A stretch of 6,979 nucleotides of DNA. It comes from an uncultured Helcococcus sp. (GTDB taxonomy: Bacteria > Bacillota > Clostridia > Tissierellales > Peptoniphilaceae). The translations under genes and the position numbers were made by a program. The stretch covers positions 1 to 6,979 of the forward strand of contig NZ_CAMPYN010000055.1 in assembly GCF_946998255.1 (NCBI RefSeq), in the 5' to 3' direction. Shown in pieces: positions 1-6,530 of the stretch. The notes beneath the pieces were generated by a model, which was given only the letters and a program-made list of their open reading frames with translations, was not told the origin of the DNA and did no database searches. Each line of letters begins with the position of its first letter. Position 1 is the first letter of the stretch.

Positions 1-55
1 GAACCCGGGATACCACCGTGAAAGGGTGGTGTCTTAACCGCTTGACCACAGGGCC
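1..55 (-). tRNA. tRNA-Glu(UUC), 3' part cut by window edge
   Basis: On the minus strand the sequence starts at base 55 with GGCCCTG (5' acceptor strand). It continues with TG, D-stem GTC, a D-loop AAGCGGTTAA, closing GAC, anticodon stem CCACC paired with GGTGG, and loop CTTTCAC. The anticodon is TTC (bases 20-22), which reads Glu codons. The variable region, the T-stem 5' strand CGGG and the TTC of the T-loop follow before the window ends. The T-stem 3' strand, the acceptor 3' strand and any encoded CCA lie outside. The D-arm and anticodon arm match the usual bacterial tRNA-Glu pattern closely. A good promoter sits just upstream (74-102), leaving a leader of about a dozen bases. Confidence 0.95.
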
Positions 56-73
56 ACAACCTGCGACTTTATA

Positions 74-102
74 AGTATATAATACTAAAAATATTTTGTC
101 AA
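74..102 (-). promoter_or_regulatory. Proximal promoter (P1) of tRNA-Glu
   Basis: On the minus strand there is a perfect -35 TTGACA (97-102), a 17-base spacer, and a -10 TATACT (74-79). Seven consecutive A residues lie directly upstream of the -35 (106-112) and could act as an UP element. Transcription would begin near base 67, about 12 bases before the first tRNA base. This is a near-consensus housekeeping sigma-factor promoter, as expected for a stable RNA gene. Confidence 0.85.
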
Positions 103-168
103 ATATTTTTTTGTATTTATTTTTATAAAATCTTTTAAGCTCTAGTAGCTTTTATCAAGTACTCATAT

Positions 169-197
169 ATAATACATAATATATTATGCTTTGTCAA
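169..197 (-). promoter_or_regulatory. Distal promoter (P2) upstream of tRNA-Glu
   Basis: A second perfect TTGACA (192-197) is followed by a 17-base spacer and -10 TATTAT (169-174), again preceded by seven A residues (201-207). The -35 and A-tract are identical to those of the proximal promoter, 95 bases away. No reading frame or recognisable RNA lies between P2 and P1, so P2 most likely adds to tRNA-Glu transcription. Its -35 region begins almost directly after the stop codon of the last operon gene. The spacer contains a perfect 14-base AT-rich palindrome. Confidence 0.7.
175..188. repeat. 14-base perfect palindrome inside the P2 spacer
   Basis: CATAATATATTATG reads the same on both strands and lies wholly between the -35 and -10 of P2. 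It could be a repressor site. The surrounding DNA is so AT-rich that chance is a real alternative, and P1 has no equivalent palindrome. Confidence 0.4.
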
Positions 198-210
198 ATA
201 TTTTTTTGTT

Positions 211-699
211 CTACTTAAATCGGCTTATTATCTTACTTATATAATGGTATCTTTCTTTTTCTTCTGTCTTTATTTCTATTTTTTCTTCCGTTAAAACTTT
301 TATTAATTCTTTTTTATCAAGTTTTTCATTTATTTTATTTATTAAGTTGAAAATATTATTTAACTTCGGATCTTCTTTATAGTTAGTTTCTACCACTATA
401 TTCTTAATTAAATTTTCAAAACTATCTGTACTTTCTTCTTTTTCTAGAATGCTATAATATAGTTTATTGTTATTTATATAGATTTCTTTAATATTTAAGT
501 TTATATCTGTGTCGTATATCATATAATTATTGAAATTCAAGAAATCCTTAAGTATATTATCTATGAGAAATTTTACTCCTACATAGTCTAATCCCCTACT
601 GATATATGTCGATAAAACTTCTGCACCATCTATTTTTTCAGCTAATTGATCTAATTTGTTATTTTTAATTATCTTATCTATAAATATATTTCTATTCAT
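211..699 (-). CDS. Small protein resembling DUF6382, without FHA domain
   Basis: This 162-residue soluble protein has no signal peptide, no membrane helix and no cysteine. Residues about 14-110 have a pattern I associate with DUF6382, the N-terminal domain of FHA proteins found beside Firmicutes Tad-like pilus genes. That pattern is NNKLDQL then DG, an IS motif (33-34), an amphipathic helix ending in NNYMIYDTDINLNIKEIYI (58-75), then a strand and DSFENLI (92-98). DUF6382 proteins usually continue into an FHA domain of about 100 residues. Here only a charged Lys/Glu-rich tail follows. The start at 699 has AGAGG seven bases upstream and overlaps the stop of the preceding WG-repeat gene by 8 bases. 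It is the last gene of the operon. The family assignment is from memory of the pattern and is moderate; a cytoplasmic partner of the pilus machinery is inference. Confidence 0.6.
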   Translation of the reverse strand: MNRNIFIDKIIKNNKLDQLAEKIDGAEVLSTYISRGLDYVGVKFLIDNILKDFLNFNNYMIYDTDINLNIKEIYINNNKLYYSILEKEESTDSFENLIKNIVVETNYKEDPKLNNIFNLINKINEKLDKKELIKVLTEEKIEIKTEEKERYHYISKIISRFK

Positions 700-1963
700 T
701 AATAAACCTCTTTAATCGTATCATATAATACTTATCTTCTTTCTTTATGAAACTAATTCCTTCCTCATTAAATGGATAGATTTCACCTTCTACTTCTTTT
801 ATTACTTTCAGGTTTTTATTTATTATCTTATATCCACCATTTTCCTTTATAACTCCTATATCATTTGAAAATGAATATGCTTGGCTGAATCCTTTATCAC
901 CTACACTTTTATAATCTTGATCTATATAGGTCCACTTGTTTTTATTTTTTACAGCTATATATTGACCATATGAAAAATCTATATCATCATATTCTTCTGA
1001 ATACTTTTCTTTAGTAATATCATATATCTTATATTTATTGGACTTAACAATAACTTTATTATCATAAATTGCATTATTTCTATCATCAACTTTAATGCCT
1101 TGTCCTTCAATACTATTTATAGAGCTAAAATTTGTGTCGATTAGTTTAACGCCATTATCAACAACAACAGCTTTATTTTCTATAAAGTTTGATGCCTTCT
1201 TATATGCTTTTGACTTATTGATAGAAGACCTATCAATATAGATTTGTCCACTAGCAGTCTTTTTTACTATATAAGGATGCTGGAAACTAAAGTATTCTAC
1301 CCCATCAAAATGTGCTCTTATATCATTTTTCTCATCAATTACCAAGGTGTTTCCTTGATTTATTACTGTTAAATAAGGAGAATTCCATCCTAAAATATCT
1401 TCATTTTTACTAGAGTGTTTAATTTTTCCTTTATTTGTTATTAGATACCAAAAATCATCTTTTTTACCTATATATTCCTTACAATCATTTAATGTGTATC
1501 TTATTTGATCAAAAGATTCCCCATATACCACATAATCAGATAGATACTTATCCATATATTTGCTTTTAAGTTCTTCATCTAATTTAAGAAAAAACTTGTT
1601 GTATTCCTTATACATTTCCTTATTGTCTAAAATTTTTAATATATTTTCTTGTATCTTATGTTTTTTCTCTCTAGGGATTTTATATAAATCAAAATCTTCA
1701 ATACTCATATTAATAGCTGTATTAAATTCTTCCAAAGCTAAATAACTCTCAGCTATCATTAAGACATCTTCCTTTAATAAATCTTCTTTGTTCAATTTTC
1801 CAAACTCTTTTATAGCATCTTTATAAAGTTTTTTATCATAAAAAGCTTGAGCGTAGTTTCTTTGTTTAACTATATAATTAGACTTGTTTCTATAAGTTAA
1901 AACTACAACTGCGGATATTATTAAAAGGATGCTTAGAATTGCAAGATTTAAAATTTTTCTCAT
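692..1963 (-). CDS. Membrane-anchored TPR and WG-repeat protein
   Basis: A 423-residue protein with a single N-terminal membrane helix (about residues 5-23) preceded by MRK, so the rest is expected outside the cell membrane. Residues about 35-90 form two TPR-like helical hairpins (AQAFYDKKLYKDAIKEF, then MIAESYLALEEFNTAI). From about 150 to 420 a string of short beta repeats resembles WG (KWG) repeats. The clearest unit starts at KWTYID (343-348) and runs through YSFSNDIGVIKENGGYKIIN; the earlier units are degenerate. WG repeats are thought to form beta-propeller-like binding surfaces. The start has GAGG five bases upstream, overlapping the TGA of the prepilin peptidase gene, with a 7-base gap. 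Proteins of this type recur next to DUF5702 and Tad genes in Firmicutes as I recall them; the precise role is unknown. A structural or peptidoglycan-proximal scaffold is inference. Confidence 0.75.
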   Translation of the reverse strand: MRKILNLAILSILLIISAVVVLTYRNKSNYIVKQRNYAQAFYDKKLYKDAIKEFGKLNKEDLLKEDVLMIAESYLALEEFNTAINMSIEDFDLYKIPREKKHKIQENILKILDNKEMYKEYNKFFLKLDEELKSKYMDKYLSDYVVYGESFDQIRYTLNDCKEYIGKKDDFWYLITNKGKIKHSSKNEDILGWNSPYLTVINQGNTLVIDEKNDIRAHFDGVEYFSFQHPYIVKKTASGQIYIDRSSINKSKAYKKASNFIENKAVVVDNGVKLIDTNFSSINSIEGQGIKVDDRNNAIYDNKVIVKSNKYKIYDITKEKYSEEYDDIDFSYGQYIAVKNKNKWTYIDQDYKSVGDKGFSQAYSFSNDIGVIKENGGYKIINKNLKVIKEVEGEIYPFNEEGISFIKKEDKYYMIRLKRFINE

Positions 1964-1970
1964 AACTACC

Positions 1971-2471
1971 TCAAATTAATAAATATGATAATAAAATAAA
2001 TGGACCTAGGGGGAACTTATATGATTTTTCTTTTTTCATTACCAAAAAATATATTCCTGTTAAAAATATTATTATTGATAATATTAATAGTAACTGTATT
2101 AAAAAGACTCCTCCCTTAACTATAAAAATAGCAGATAGAAGCTTTACATCCCCCATTCCAAGACCTAGGTCCATCATTGATAAAACAAATAGAAAAGATA
2201 AAAATATTAGGGGTATGAAATCGAGTTTTAGAGGGCTTTGATTAATATCTAATATTTTAATTGATATTAATAATAAAACTAAAAAGTTAGGTATAATATA
2301 TTCTTTGATATCAATTATCGATATTATAAGTAAAATACTTAATATAAAATAATCTTTAGTTGGATATAAAACATAGAATAAAGATGATATTACTAATTGA
2401 AAGTAAAATATTTTTTTAGACATATAAAAATTTTCATCTAAGTATTTTTTAAATATTATTGTTAGAAACAT
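1971..2471 (-). CDS. Prepilin peptidase, A24 family (TadV/CpaA-like)
   Basis: This 166-residue integral membrane aspartic peptidase is expected to cleave type IV pilin-like leader peptides after the conserved Gly on the cytoplasmic face. Both catalytic aspartates are visible. Asp54 is in IIDIKEYIIPN, the usual (S/I)xxDxxxxxIPN site. Asp108 is in GMGDVKLLSA, the GxGD motif. The C-terminal FPLGPFILLSYLL (153-165) is also typical. Hydrophobic segments cover about 22-38, 41-55, 61-75, 86-100, 113-140 and the C-terminus. It lacks the N-terminal methyltransferase and zinc region of PilD/GspO, and its length fits the short TadV/CpaA class. The start at Met1 is supported by GGAAAGGG six bases upstream; Met17 has no such site. 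The gene overlaps the preceding pseudopilin gene by 23 bases. Its probable substrates are the TadE-like proteins of this operon and the major pilin expected upstream. Confidence 0.93.
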   Translation of the reverse strand: MFLTIIFKKYLDENFYMSKKIFYFQLVISSLFYVLYPTKDYFILSILLIISIIDIKEYIIPNFLVLLLISIKILDINQSPLKLDFIPLIFLSFLFVLSMMDLGLGMGDVKLLSAIFIVKGGVFLIQLLLILSIIIFLTGIYFLVMKKEKSYKFPLGPFILLSYLLI

Positions 2472-3486
2472 CCAAAGCCCTTTCCATGTAAATAAATTCT
2501 ATATTTCCGATTTGTCTTATTTCATTCATATAAGATGCTAAGTCTGTTCTAGCTAGTGCCTCTTCCGGTAATACTATAAGGAGCTTAGAATTTTTCCCTT
2601 TATATTCTCCCTTATATTTAGAAATATTTTCTAACATTTTATTATGATATATAGATAGCTGTTTTATAAAATCTTCCTTTAATAAATATTTTCCAGAAGT
2701 CTCTTGGGAATAAGTAGACTTAAATATGTTTAAGGAATAAACTTCAACCAAACTATCACTTTCTTCATCATAGAAATCCAAACCATTACCAGTTTCAATA
2801 GGATTATTTGATTTATCTCGTAATAATTTAGCAAAATATCTACCTCTTTCAAAGTTAGTTTTTTGCCATATACTATCATTTATTGTATTCTTAATGTAAA
2901 GATTCTCTACGGGACTTGCTAATAAGTAATTTTGCTCCACTTTGTTTTCAAAAGAAAACATAGAAAATTTATCTAATTTATAGCTATAAATTAAAGATAT
3001 TTCTATGTTATTTCCATCTTCAAAAATTTTAAGCTTGCTTATTTCAAAGTCTTTTTCTTTAACTAAGTTAGATTTGTACAAATTATGATTTATCTTATCC
3101 AACTTAGCCAAAAACATTCTTTTTACAAAATCTTTAGTGATATTTTTTTTAATTAAGTTATAAGAATCCTCTTTTGCCTGGTTAGATAACTTATTGAATA
3201 CATTAGGTAAATTTATTTGGCCATCACTTAATTCTTCACTTATTAGGTCTTTGTAAATACTTGAATCAAAAGATTTAGTAGCTAGATCTTTTGAATGATT
3301 TGCTGAATCTACAATTTGCATAAGTAAATTTAATTCTTGACCCGTTTCATAAAGACTTTTTCTTGTATAAGATTCAAACATGATGCTATAAGCAACACTA
3401 TTTACAATAAAATAGGAAATAACAAAAACTATAAAGACTAAGCTAGCTTCAATACTTATTGCCCCACTGTTTCGTGACTTCGTCAT
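2449..3486 (-). CDS. TadE-like pseudopilin with extra C-terminal domain
   Basis: A 345-residue protein whose N-terminus is a class III pilin signal: a basic leader MTKSRNSG, then AISIEASLVFIV with Glu13 at +5 from the predicted cleavage after Gly8, then a hydrophobic helix to about residue 35. This is the TadE/TadG minor pilin pattern. Residues about 145-196 give the beta-rich segment ending near LLASPVENL that follows in Firmicutes TadE-like proteins. Residues about 205-340 form an additional alpha/beta domain (NFERGRYFAKLL, GLDFYD at 235-240, EVYSLN at 248-253, KLLIVLPEE at 301-309, NIEFIYMERAL). This resembles nuclease-toxin C-terminal domains but lacks their usual lysine. There are no cysteines, as is common for exported proteins. 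The start has AGGAG six bases upstream and lies 38 bases inside the lipoprotein gene, so translation is probably coupled. It is probably processed by the peptidase encoded next. Confidence 0.8.
   Translation of the reverse strand: MTKSRNSGAISIEASLVFIVFVISYFIVNSVAYSIMFESYTRKSLYETGQELNLLMQIVDSANHSKDLATKSFDSSIYKDLISEELSDGQINLPNVFNKLSNQAKEDSYNLIKKNITKDFVKRMFLAKLDKINHNLYKSNLVKEKDFEISKLKIFEDGNNIEISLIYSYKLDKFSMFSFENKVEQNYLLASPVENLYIKNTINDSIWQKTNFERGRYFAKLLRDKSNNPIETGNGLDFYDEESDSLVEVYSLNIFKSTYSQETSGKYLLKEDFIKQLSIYHNKMLENISKYKGEYKGKNSKLLIVLPEEALARTDLASYMNEIRQIGNIEFIYMERALDVSNNNI
2478..2485 (-). promoter_or_regulatory. RBS deciding the start of the prepilin peptidase
   Basis: GGAAAGGG on the minus strand lies six bases before the ATG at 2471, inside the last codons of the pseudopilin gene. 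No comparable site precedes the next in-frame Met (ATG near 2423), so the upstream start is preferred despite the 23-base overlap. Confidence 0.65.
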
Positions 3487-3934
3487 ATAATTCTCCTACA
3501 TCATCTTCCTTGCTAGTTACTAATAAAATAAGTACTTTTCCTCTCTTATTTCTTAGCTTAATTTTCGAGGATTTAAAATCACCAATATTACTTGATAAGT
3601 TATATTCATCATTTGACATTTTTTCTAAGCTATATTTTCCATCCAAAGGGAAATCTTTAACATTATAAAAATTTAGACCATTAATAAGCTCTTCTTGCAA
3701 GTCTTCATTTTCGTCTATTTCTCTTACAAAGATTATATTCTTATAATCCGTAAAGTAAATTCCATAGCTTCCATTTTTTTCTGCATAATGTTTAGGTACT
3801 TGTAAATCCATAATTTCCTGAGAAAAATCTGTATAAGCATATTGGCTCATATCTTTATAATCTTCTTTTTTGTCACTAATATCATTTGCACAGCCGCTTA
3901 ATATAAAAGCTAAAAGCAAAATCAATATTTTCAT
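3449..3934 (-). CDS. Small lipoprotein of the Tad-like operon, family not recognised
   Basis: A 161-residue protein with a classic lipoprotein signal: MK, a hydrophobic core, and lipobox L-S-G-C with Cys15 as the lipid-modified residue and the only cysteine in the protein. The mature part begins ANDISDKKED, a charged flexible linker, followed by about 120 residues of predicted alternating strands and helices. Examples are YGIYFTDYKNIIFVREI, then LQEELINGL, then GKVLILLVTSKEDDVGELYDEVTKQW. I do not recognise a family. It is similar in size to other small clostridial lipoproteins such as DUF4358, but I cannot show the motif. The start forms a TAATG overlap with the stop of the DUF5702 gene, with a G-rich RBS seven bases upstream. 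Its position between two pilus-like proteins suggests a membrane-anchored assembly or docking factor, which is inference. Confidence 0.8.
   Translation of the reverse strand: MKILILLLAFILSGCANDISDKKEDYKDMSQYAYTDFSQEIMDLQVPKHYAEKNGSYGIYFTDYKNIIFVREIDENEDLQEELINGLNFYNVKDFPLDGKYSLEKMSNDEYNLSSNIGDFKSSKIKLRNKRGKVLILLVTSKEDDVGELYDEVTKQWGNKY
3493..3497 (-). promoter_or_regulatory. RBS of the TadE-like gene, inside the lipoprotein gene
   Basis: AGGAG lies six bases before the ATG at 3486 on the minus strand. It supports a start that overlaps the end of the lipoprotein gene by 38 bases. The codons after this start encode the expected leader and Gly-x4-Glu site, which confirms it independently. Confidence 0.75.
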
Positions 3935-6525
3935 TAGTAAGCCCCCCTTTTCTTCTCTTCAATTTGACCTATGTTTATATATTCTTTTAAAAAATTAGTA
4001 TTTATTTTAATGGTCGAATTTAATTCAAAACTAACTATAATATTCGAGATACTAAAATTAGGACTAGCTTTCGAAATTTCGTGATCCATAACTAGTAAAG
4101 CTCTTTTAAGTATAGAATCTTGGTCGGAACTAGATAATCTAAATAATGTTAAAGCAAATAAGTAGTCTTTATAATTAAAAGTTAAGCCACTTTTATTTGC
4201 TGATGAATTATTGTAATCTCCACCCAAGTCACCTATATACTGACTAATCGCCTTATCTAAAGACTCTTTCATTTTAATCTTATTATCGGATAAGGCCCCA
4301 TTAATATTAGTTTTTAATCTTTCATTAACAGACCTAGTCTTTGATTTAACCTTATTCTCTATATCCTTTACTAGAGAATTAAAATAAGCAAGTATGGTAT
4401 TTTCTTCAATACTTTGAAATTCGTTTAATACTTTGTTTTTTATATAAACAAAGACATCTTTTTTTATATTAAGAATTAGGTCGGATTCTCCACTTATATT
4501 TTTTTCTATATTATCTAAAACATTAATTAGCTCTTGCTTAATATCAGTAGTTTCCATACCTAAAGTATTTACCAACAAATTTTGTATAGGATTTAGAAAT
4601 TCAGCTACGATTTGTTGGCTTATACCATCAATAGTTTGTTTAGTAAATTCATTTACCCTATCTTCTATAGAATCTAAAGAATCTGTTGAATAATCCTCTA
4701 TCGTTTCATAAATATTGTCCAGGGCTGAAGAAGTTATTTTTGATAAATTATTGGCTATAATATTATCTAAGTTACTTAAAGACACCTGCCAAGAAGCTTT
4801 GTTCTTAAAGGCGACTAGATTTTCTGCCTTGTTTAAGGTTGATATATCTATAAAACTTTCACCAACACTCATTCCTGCTAATAATAATGATCTCAATATG
4901 GGCACTCCAAAGCCAGTCCATCCACCTATTGCCGTCGCGACCATAGTCGCTTCTCTAGTCAGGTCGGCATTGGTGTATGCATACAAAGAATTTAACAAAA
5001 ATCTAATAGAAAAAATTGAAGCTTGTATTATGTTTTCATTTTTAGATAAGGAATTATGTCCAAATAAAATATATTCTAACTGACTATTAAAGTCATTTAC
5101 GCTTAACTTGTCGGAAAATTTATCTACTAAATACATAGAAATTAAGATATTATCTTTTGAAGTATTGACCTTTTCTGGAATTATAGTATCTGTTTTCTTT
5201 AGAATATTTTTGTAAGAATCATAATTTTCTATATTATCTAAGTTGCTATCAATATCGATTGTGAAATTATCTAAAAGATTTTTTTGATTTTCATTTATAT
5301 AATTCTCAGCATACTTTTTTGAATCATTTTTTATTTCTTTAGACTTTTTAGCTAAGTTTTTTATCTTTTTCCTGTTCTCTTTAGCTTCCTTTTTCTTTTC
5401 TTTATCTCCTTCAGTTTTTTCTCCTTGATTAATAAGTTTTTTATATATCTTATAATTTCCTAATAAGGGAAGTTTTTTTAGGTCTCTATTTGATGTGTTT
5501 ATTTGATGGTAACTGTTAATCAGATCATCTTCTTTCAAATATTCATTATTAGTTTCTATAAATGAAATTACATCACTAATATTGTTCTCATTTTCTTCTA
5601 GTTTTCCTAATAATTTATCAATATTTTCTTTATTAAAATCTAAATTAGCGCTATTAAGTTCTGCTTTAATATTATTTTGAATTTCCTTATTTTTAACTTT
5701 TGATAGTTCCTTATTTAGATCTTCTAATCGTAAATTAGACTTATAAATAGCTTCATCAAGTTTTTTAAGGTCTTTAATAATTGATGCATACACCTTATTC
5801 ATATCACTTAGTTCTCTTAACTCTTTGTTTTTATCATCCTTAAATCTTAAAATTATATTTGATATTTCTTCATTTTTTTCTTCGTCTTCACCAGCTACAC
5901 TATCAATTTCTTCCATTAATTTTGTGTAATCCTTGGCTTGATTTTCTATTATTTTATTGATTTCCTCGACTCTTTCCTTGTATGATATGAAATTTTCAGC
6001 TATTTTCTCAATATCTAGATTTATTTTAGAATACTCTTTTTCATAATCATATTTTTTATCTAATAACTTGCTATAGCTTTTAGATTCTGACATCATGTTG
6101 ACTAAATTGTATATTCCGTTGCCAAAATCATAGCTTGCTTTTAGACTCATATAATCAATTATTTGCTTTTTGAAATTATCTGTATTTATTAGTAGGTCTT
6201 TATCATGTATATCTAAATTCAAATATTCTAAATGAGACTTATAAAAAGTACTATAATTATCTTCAATATTAGATTTAGCAATAAAATTAGCATACTCCTC
6301 TAGGTAAGATTGATCTTTATCTATACCTAAAATGTTGTATTTTTCATAAAGATCCTTGTTATAATTTGATAAGATCGAATCCACTACTATATCATTAGAT
6401 ATTCTAAGATGGTTTTTAGCAGCACTAATTTTGCTGGTATCTATAGTAAGCAAGGCAAAAGTATAGACAGGCAATATAATTAAGGCTAAAAATATAGATA
6501 CAAAACCCTGTATATTTTTTTTCAT
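3934..6525 (-). CDS. DUF5702 (TadG-like) surface protein with coiled coils
   Basis: An 863-residue protein with one N-terminal membrane helix (about 7-28). The sequence GFVSIFLALIILPVYTFALL, followed by TID and then SNYNKDLYEKYNILGI, is the characteristic start of DUF5702 proteins, which sit in Firmicutes Tad-like loci and resemble TadG. Residues about 150-330 and 365-415 are highly charged and predicted coiled coil. A conserved-looking domain follows at about 485-585: FSIRFLLNSLYAY, TREATMVATAIGGWTGFGVPILRSLLLAGMSVGESFID, then KASWQVSL. A second helical, amphipathic region covers about 590-770. The end has YLFALTLFRL (about 785-795) and a strand-rich tail. There are no cysteines. Unlike a TadE pilin, the residue at +5 from Gly7 is Phe and not Glu, so processing by the prepilin peptidase is doubtful. 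The RBS is AGGTAGG overlapping the stop of the upstream gene (5-base gap). It is likely an extracellular component of the pilus or secretion apparatus. Confidence 0.85.
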   Translation of the reverse strand: MKKNIQGFVSIFLALIILPVYTFALLTIDTSKISAAKNHLRISNDIVVDSILSNYNKDLYEKYNILGIDKDQSYLEEYANFIAKSNIEDNYSTFYKSHLEYLNLDIHDKDLLINTDNFKKQIIDYMSLKASYDFGNGIYNLVNMMSESKSYSKLLDKKYDYEKEYSKINLDIEKIAENFISYKERVEEINKIIENQAKDYTKLMEEIDSVAGEDEEKNEEISNIILRFKDDKNKELRELSDMNKVYASIIKDLKKLDEAIYKSNLRLEDLNKELSKVKNKEIQNNIKAELNSANLDFNKENIDKLLGKLEENENNISDVISFIETNNEYLKEDDLINSYHQINTSNRDLKKLPLLGNYKIYKKLINQGEKTEGDKEKKKEAKENRKKIKNLAKKSKEIKNDSKKYAENYINENQKNLLDNFTIDIDSNLDNIENYDSYKNILKKTDTIIPEKVNTSKDNILISMYLVDKFSDKLSVNDFNSQLEYILFGHNSLSKNENIIQASIFSIRFLLNSLYAYTNADLTREATMVATAIGGWTGFGVPILRSLLLAGMSVGESFIDISTLNKAENLVAFKNKASWQVSLSNLDNIIANNLSKITSSALDNIYETIEDYSTDSLDSIEDRVNEFTKQTIDGISQQIVAEFLNPIQNLLVNTLGMETTDIKQELINVLDNIEKNISGESDLILNIKKDVFVYIKNKVLNEFQSIEENTILAYFNSLVKDIENKVKSKTRSVNERLKTNINGALSDNKIKMKESLDKAISQYIGDLGGDYNNSSANKSGLTFNYKDYLFALTLFRLSSSDQDSILKRALLVMDHEISKASPNFSISNIIVSFELNSTIKINTNFLKEYINIGQIEEKKRGAY
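3942..3947 (-). promoter_or_regulatory. G-tract RBS of the lipoprotein gene
   Basis: Six consecutive G residues (preceded by AAAA) lie seven bases before the ATG at 3934. They double as the AGG-GGG-GCT codons near the end of the DUF5702 gene. In such AT-rich DNA a G6 run stands out and fits an anti-SD match, coupling the lipoprotein to the gene before it. Confidence 0.65.
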
Positions 6526-6530
6526 TTTAA

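Larger units (their letters stand above)
95..209. repeat. Direct repeat pair: duplicated promoter upstream element (95-114 and 190-209)
   Basis: Bases 95-114 and 190-209 are identical over 20 bases. The repeat contains the A7 tract (T7 on the plus strand) and the -35 TTGACA of each promoter. Beyond the -35 the two promoters also share GTATTATATA around the -10 region and an ACTT-ATAAA-like stretch after it, with small gaps. The pair therefore looks like a tandem duplication of a tRNA promoter that has since diverged, and not an attachment site. Confidence 0.7.

Noticed and set aside
134..150. Possible terminator hairpin (AAGCT stem, 5-base loop)
   Set aside because: The stem has only 5 weak base pairs and is followed on the minus strand by A-rich and not U-rich sequence. 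On the plus strand it has only a short T-run and no gene upstream.
95..209. Direct repeats near a tRNA considered as integration (att) sites
   Set aside because: The repeats lie upstream of the tRNA and not at its 3' end, coincide with promoter elements, and no integrase or mobile gene is present.
1560..1745. Plus-strand open frame of 61 codons
   Set aside because: It lies wholly antisense within the TPR-WG gene, has no RBS or recognisable product, and its composition mirrors the opposite strand.
3459..3668. Plus-strand open frame of 69 codons
   Set aside because: It is antisense to the lipoprotein gene, whose lipobox, RBS and operon overlaps are convincing.
4715..5083. Plus-strand open frame of 122 codons
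   Set aside because: It is antisense to the best-conserved-looking part of the DUF5702 gene. No RBS fits and the protein pattern is that of a shadow frame.
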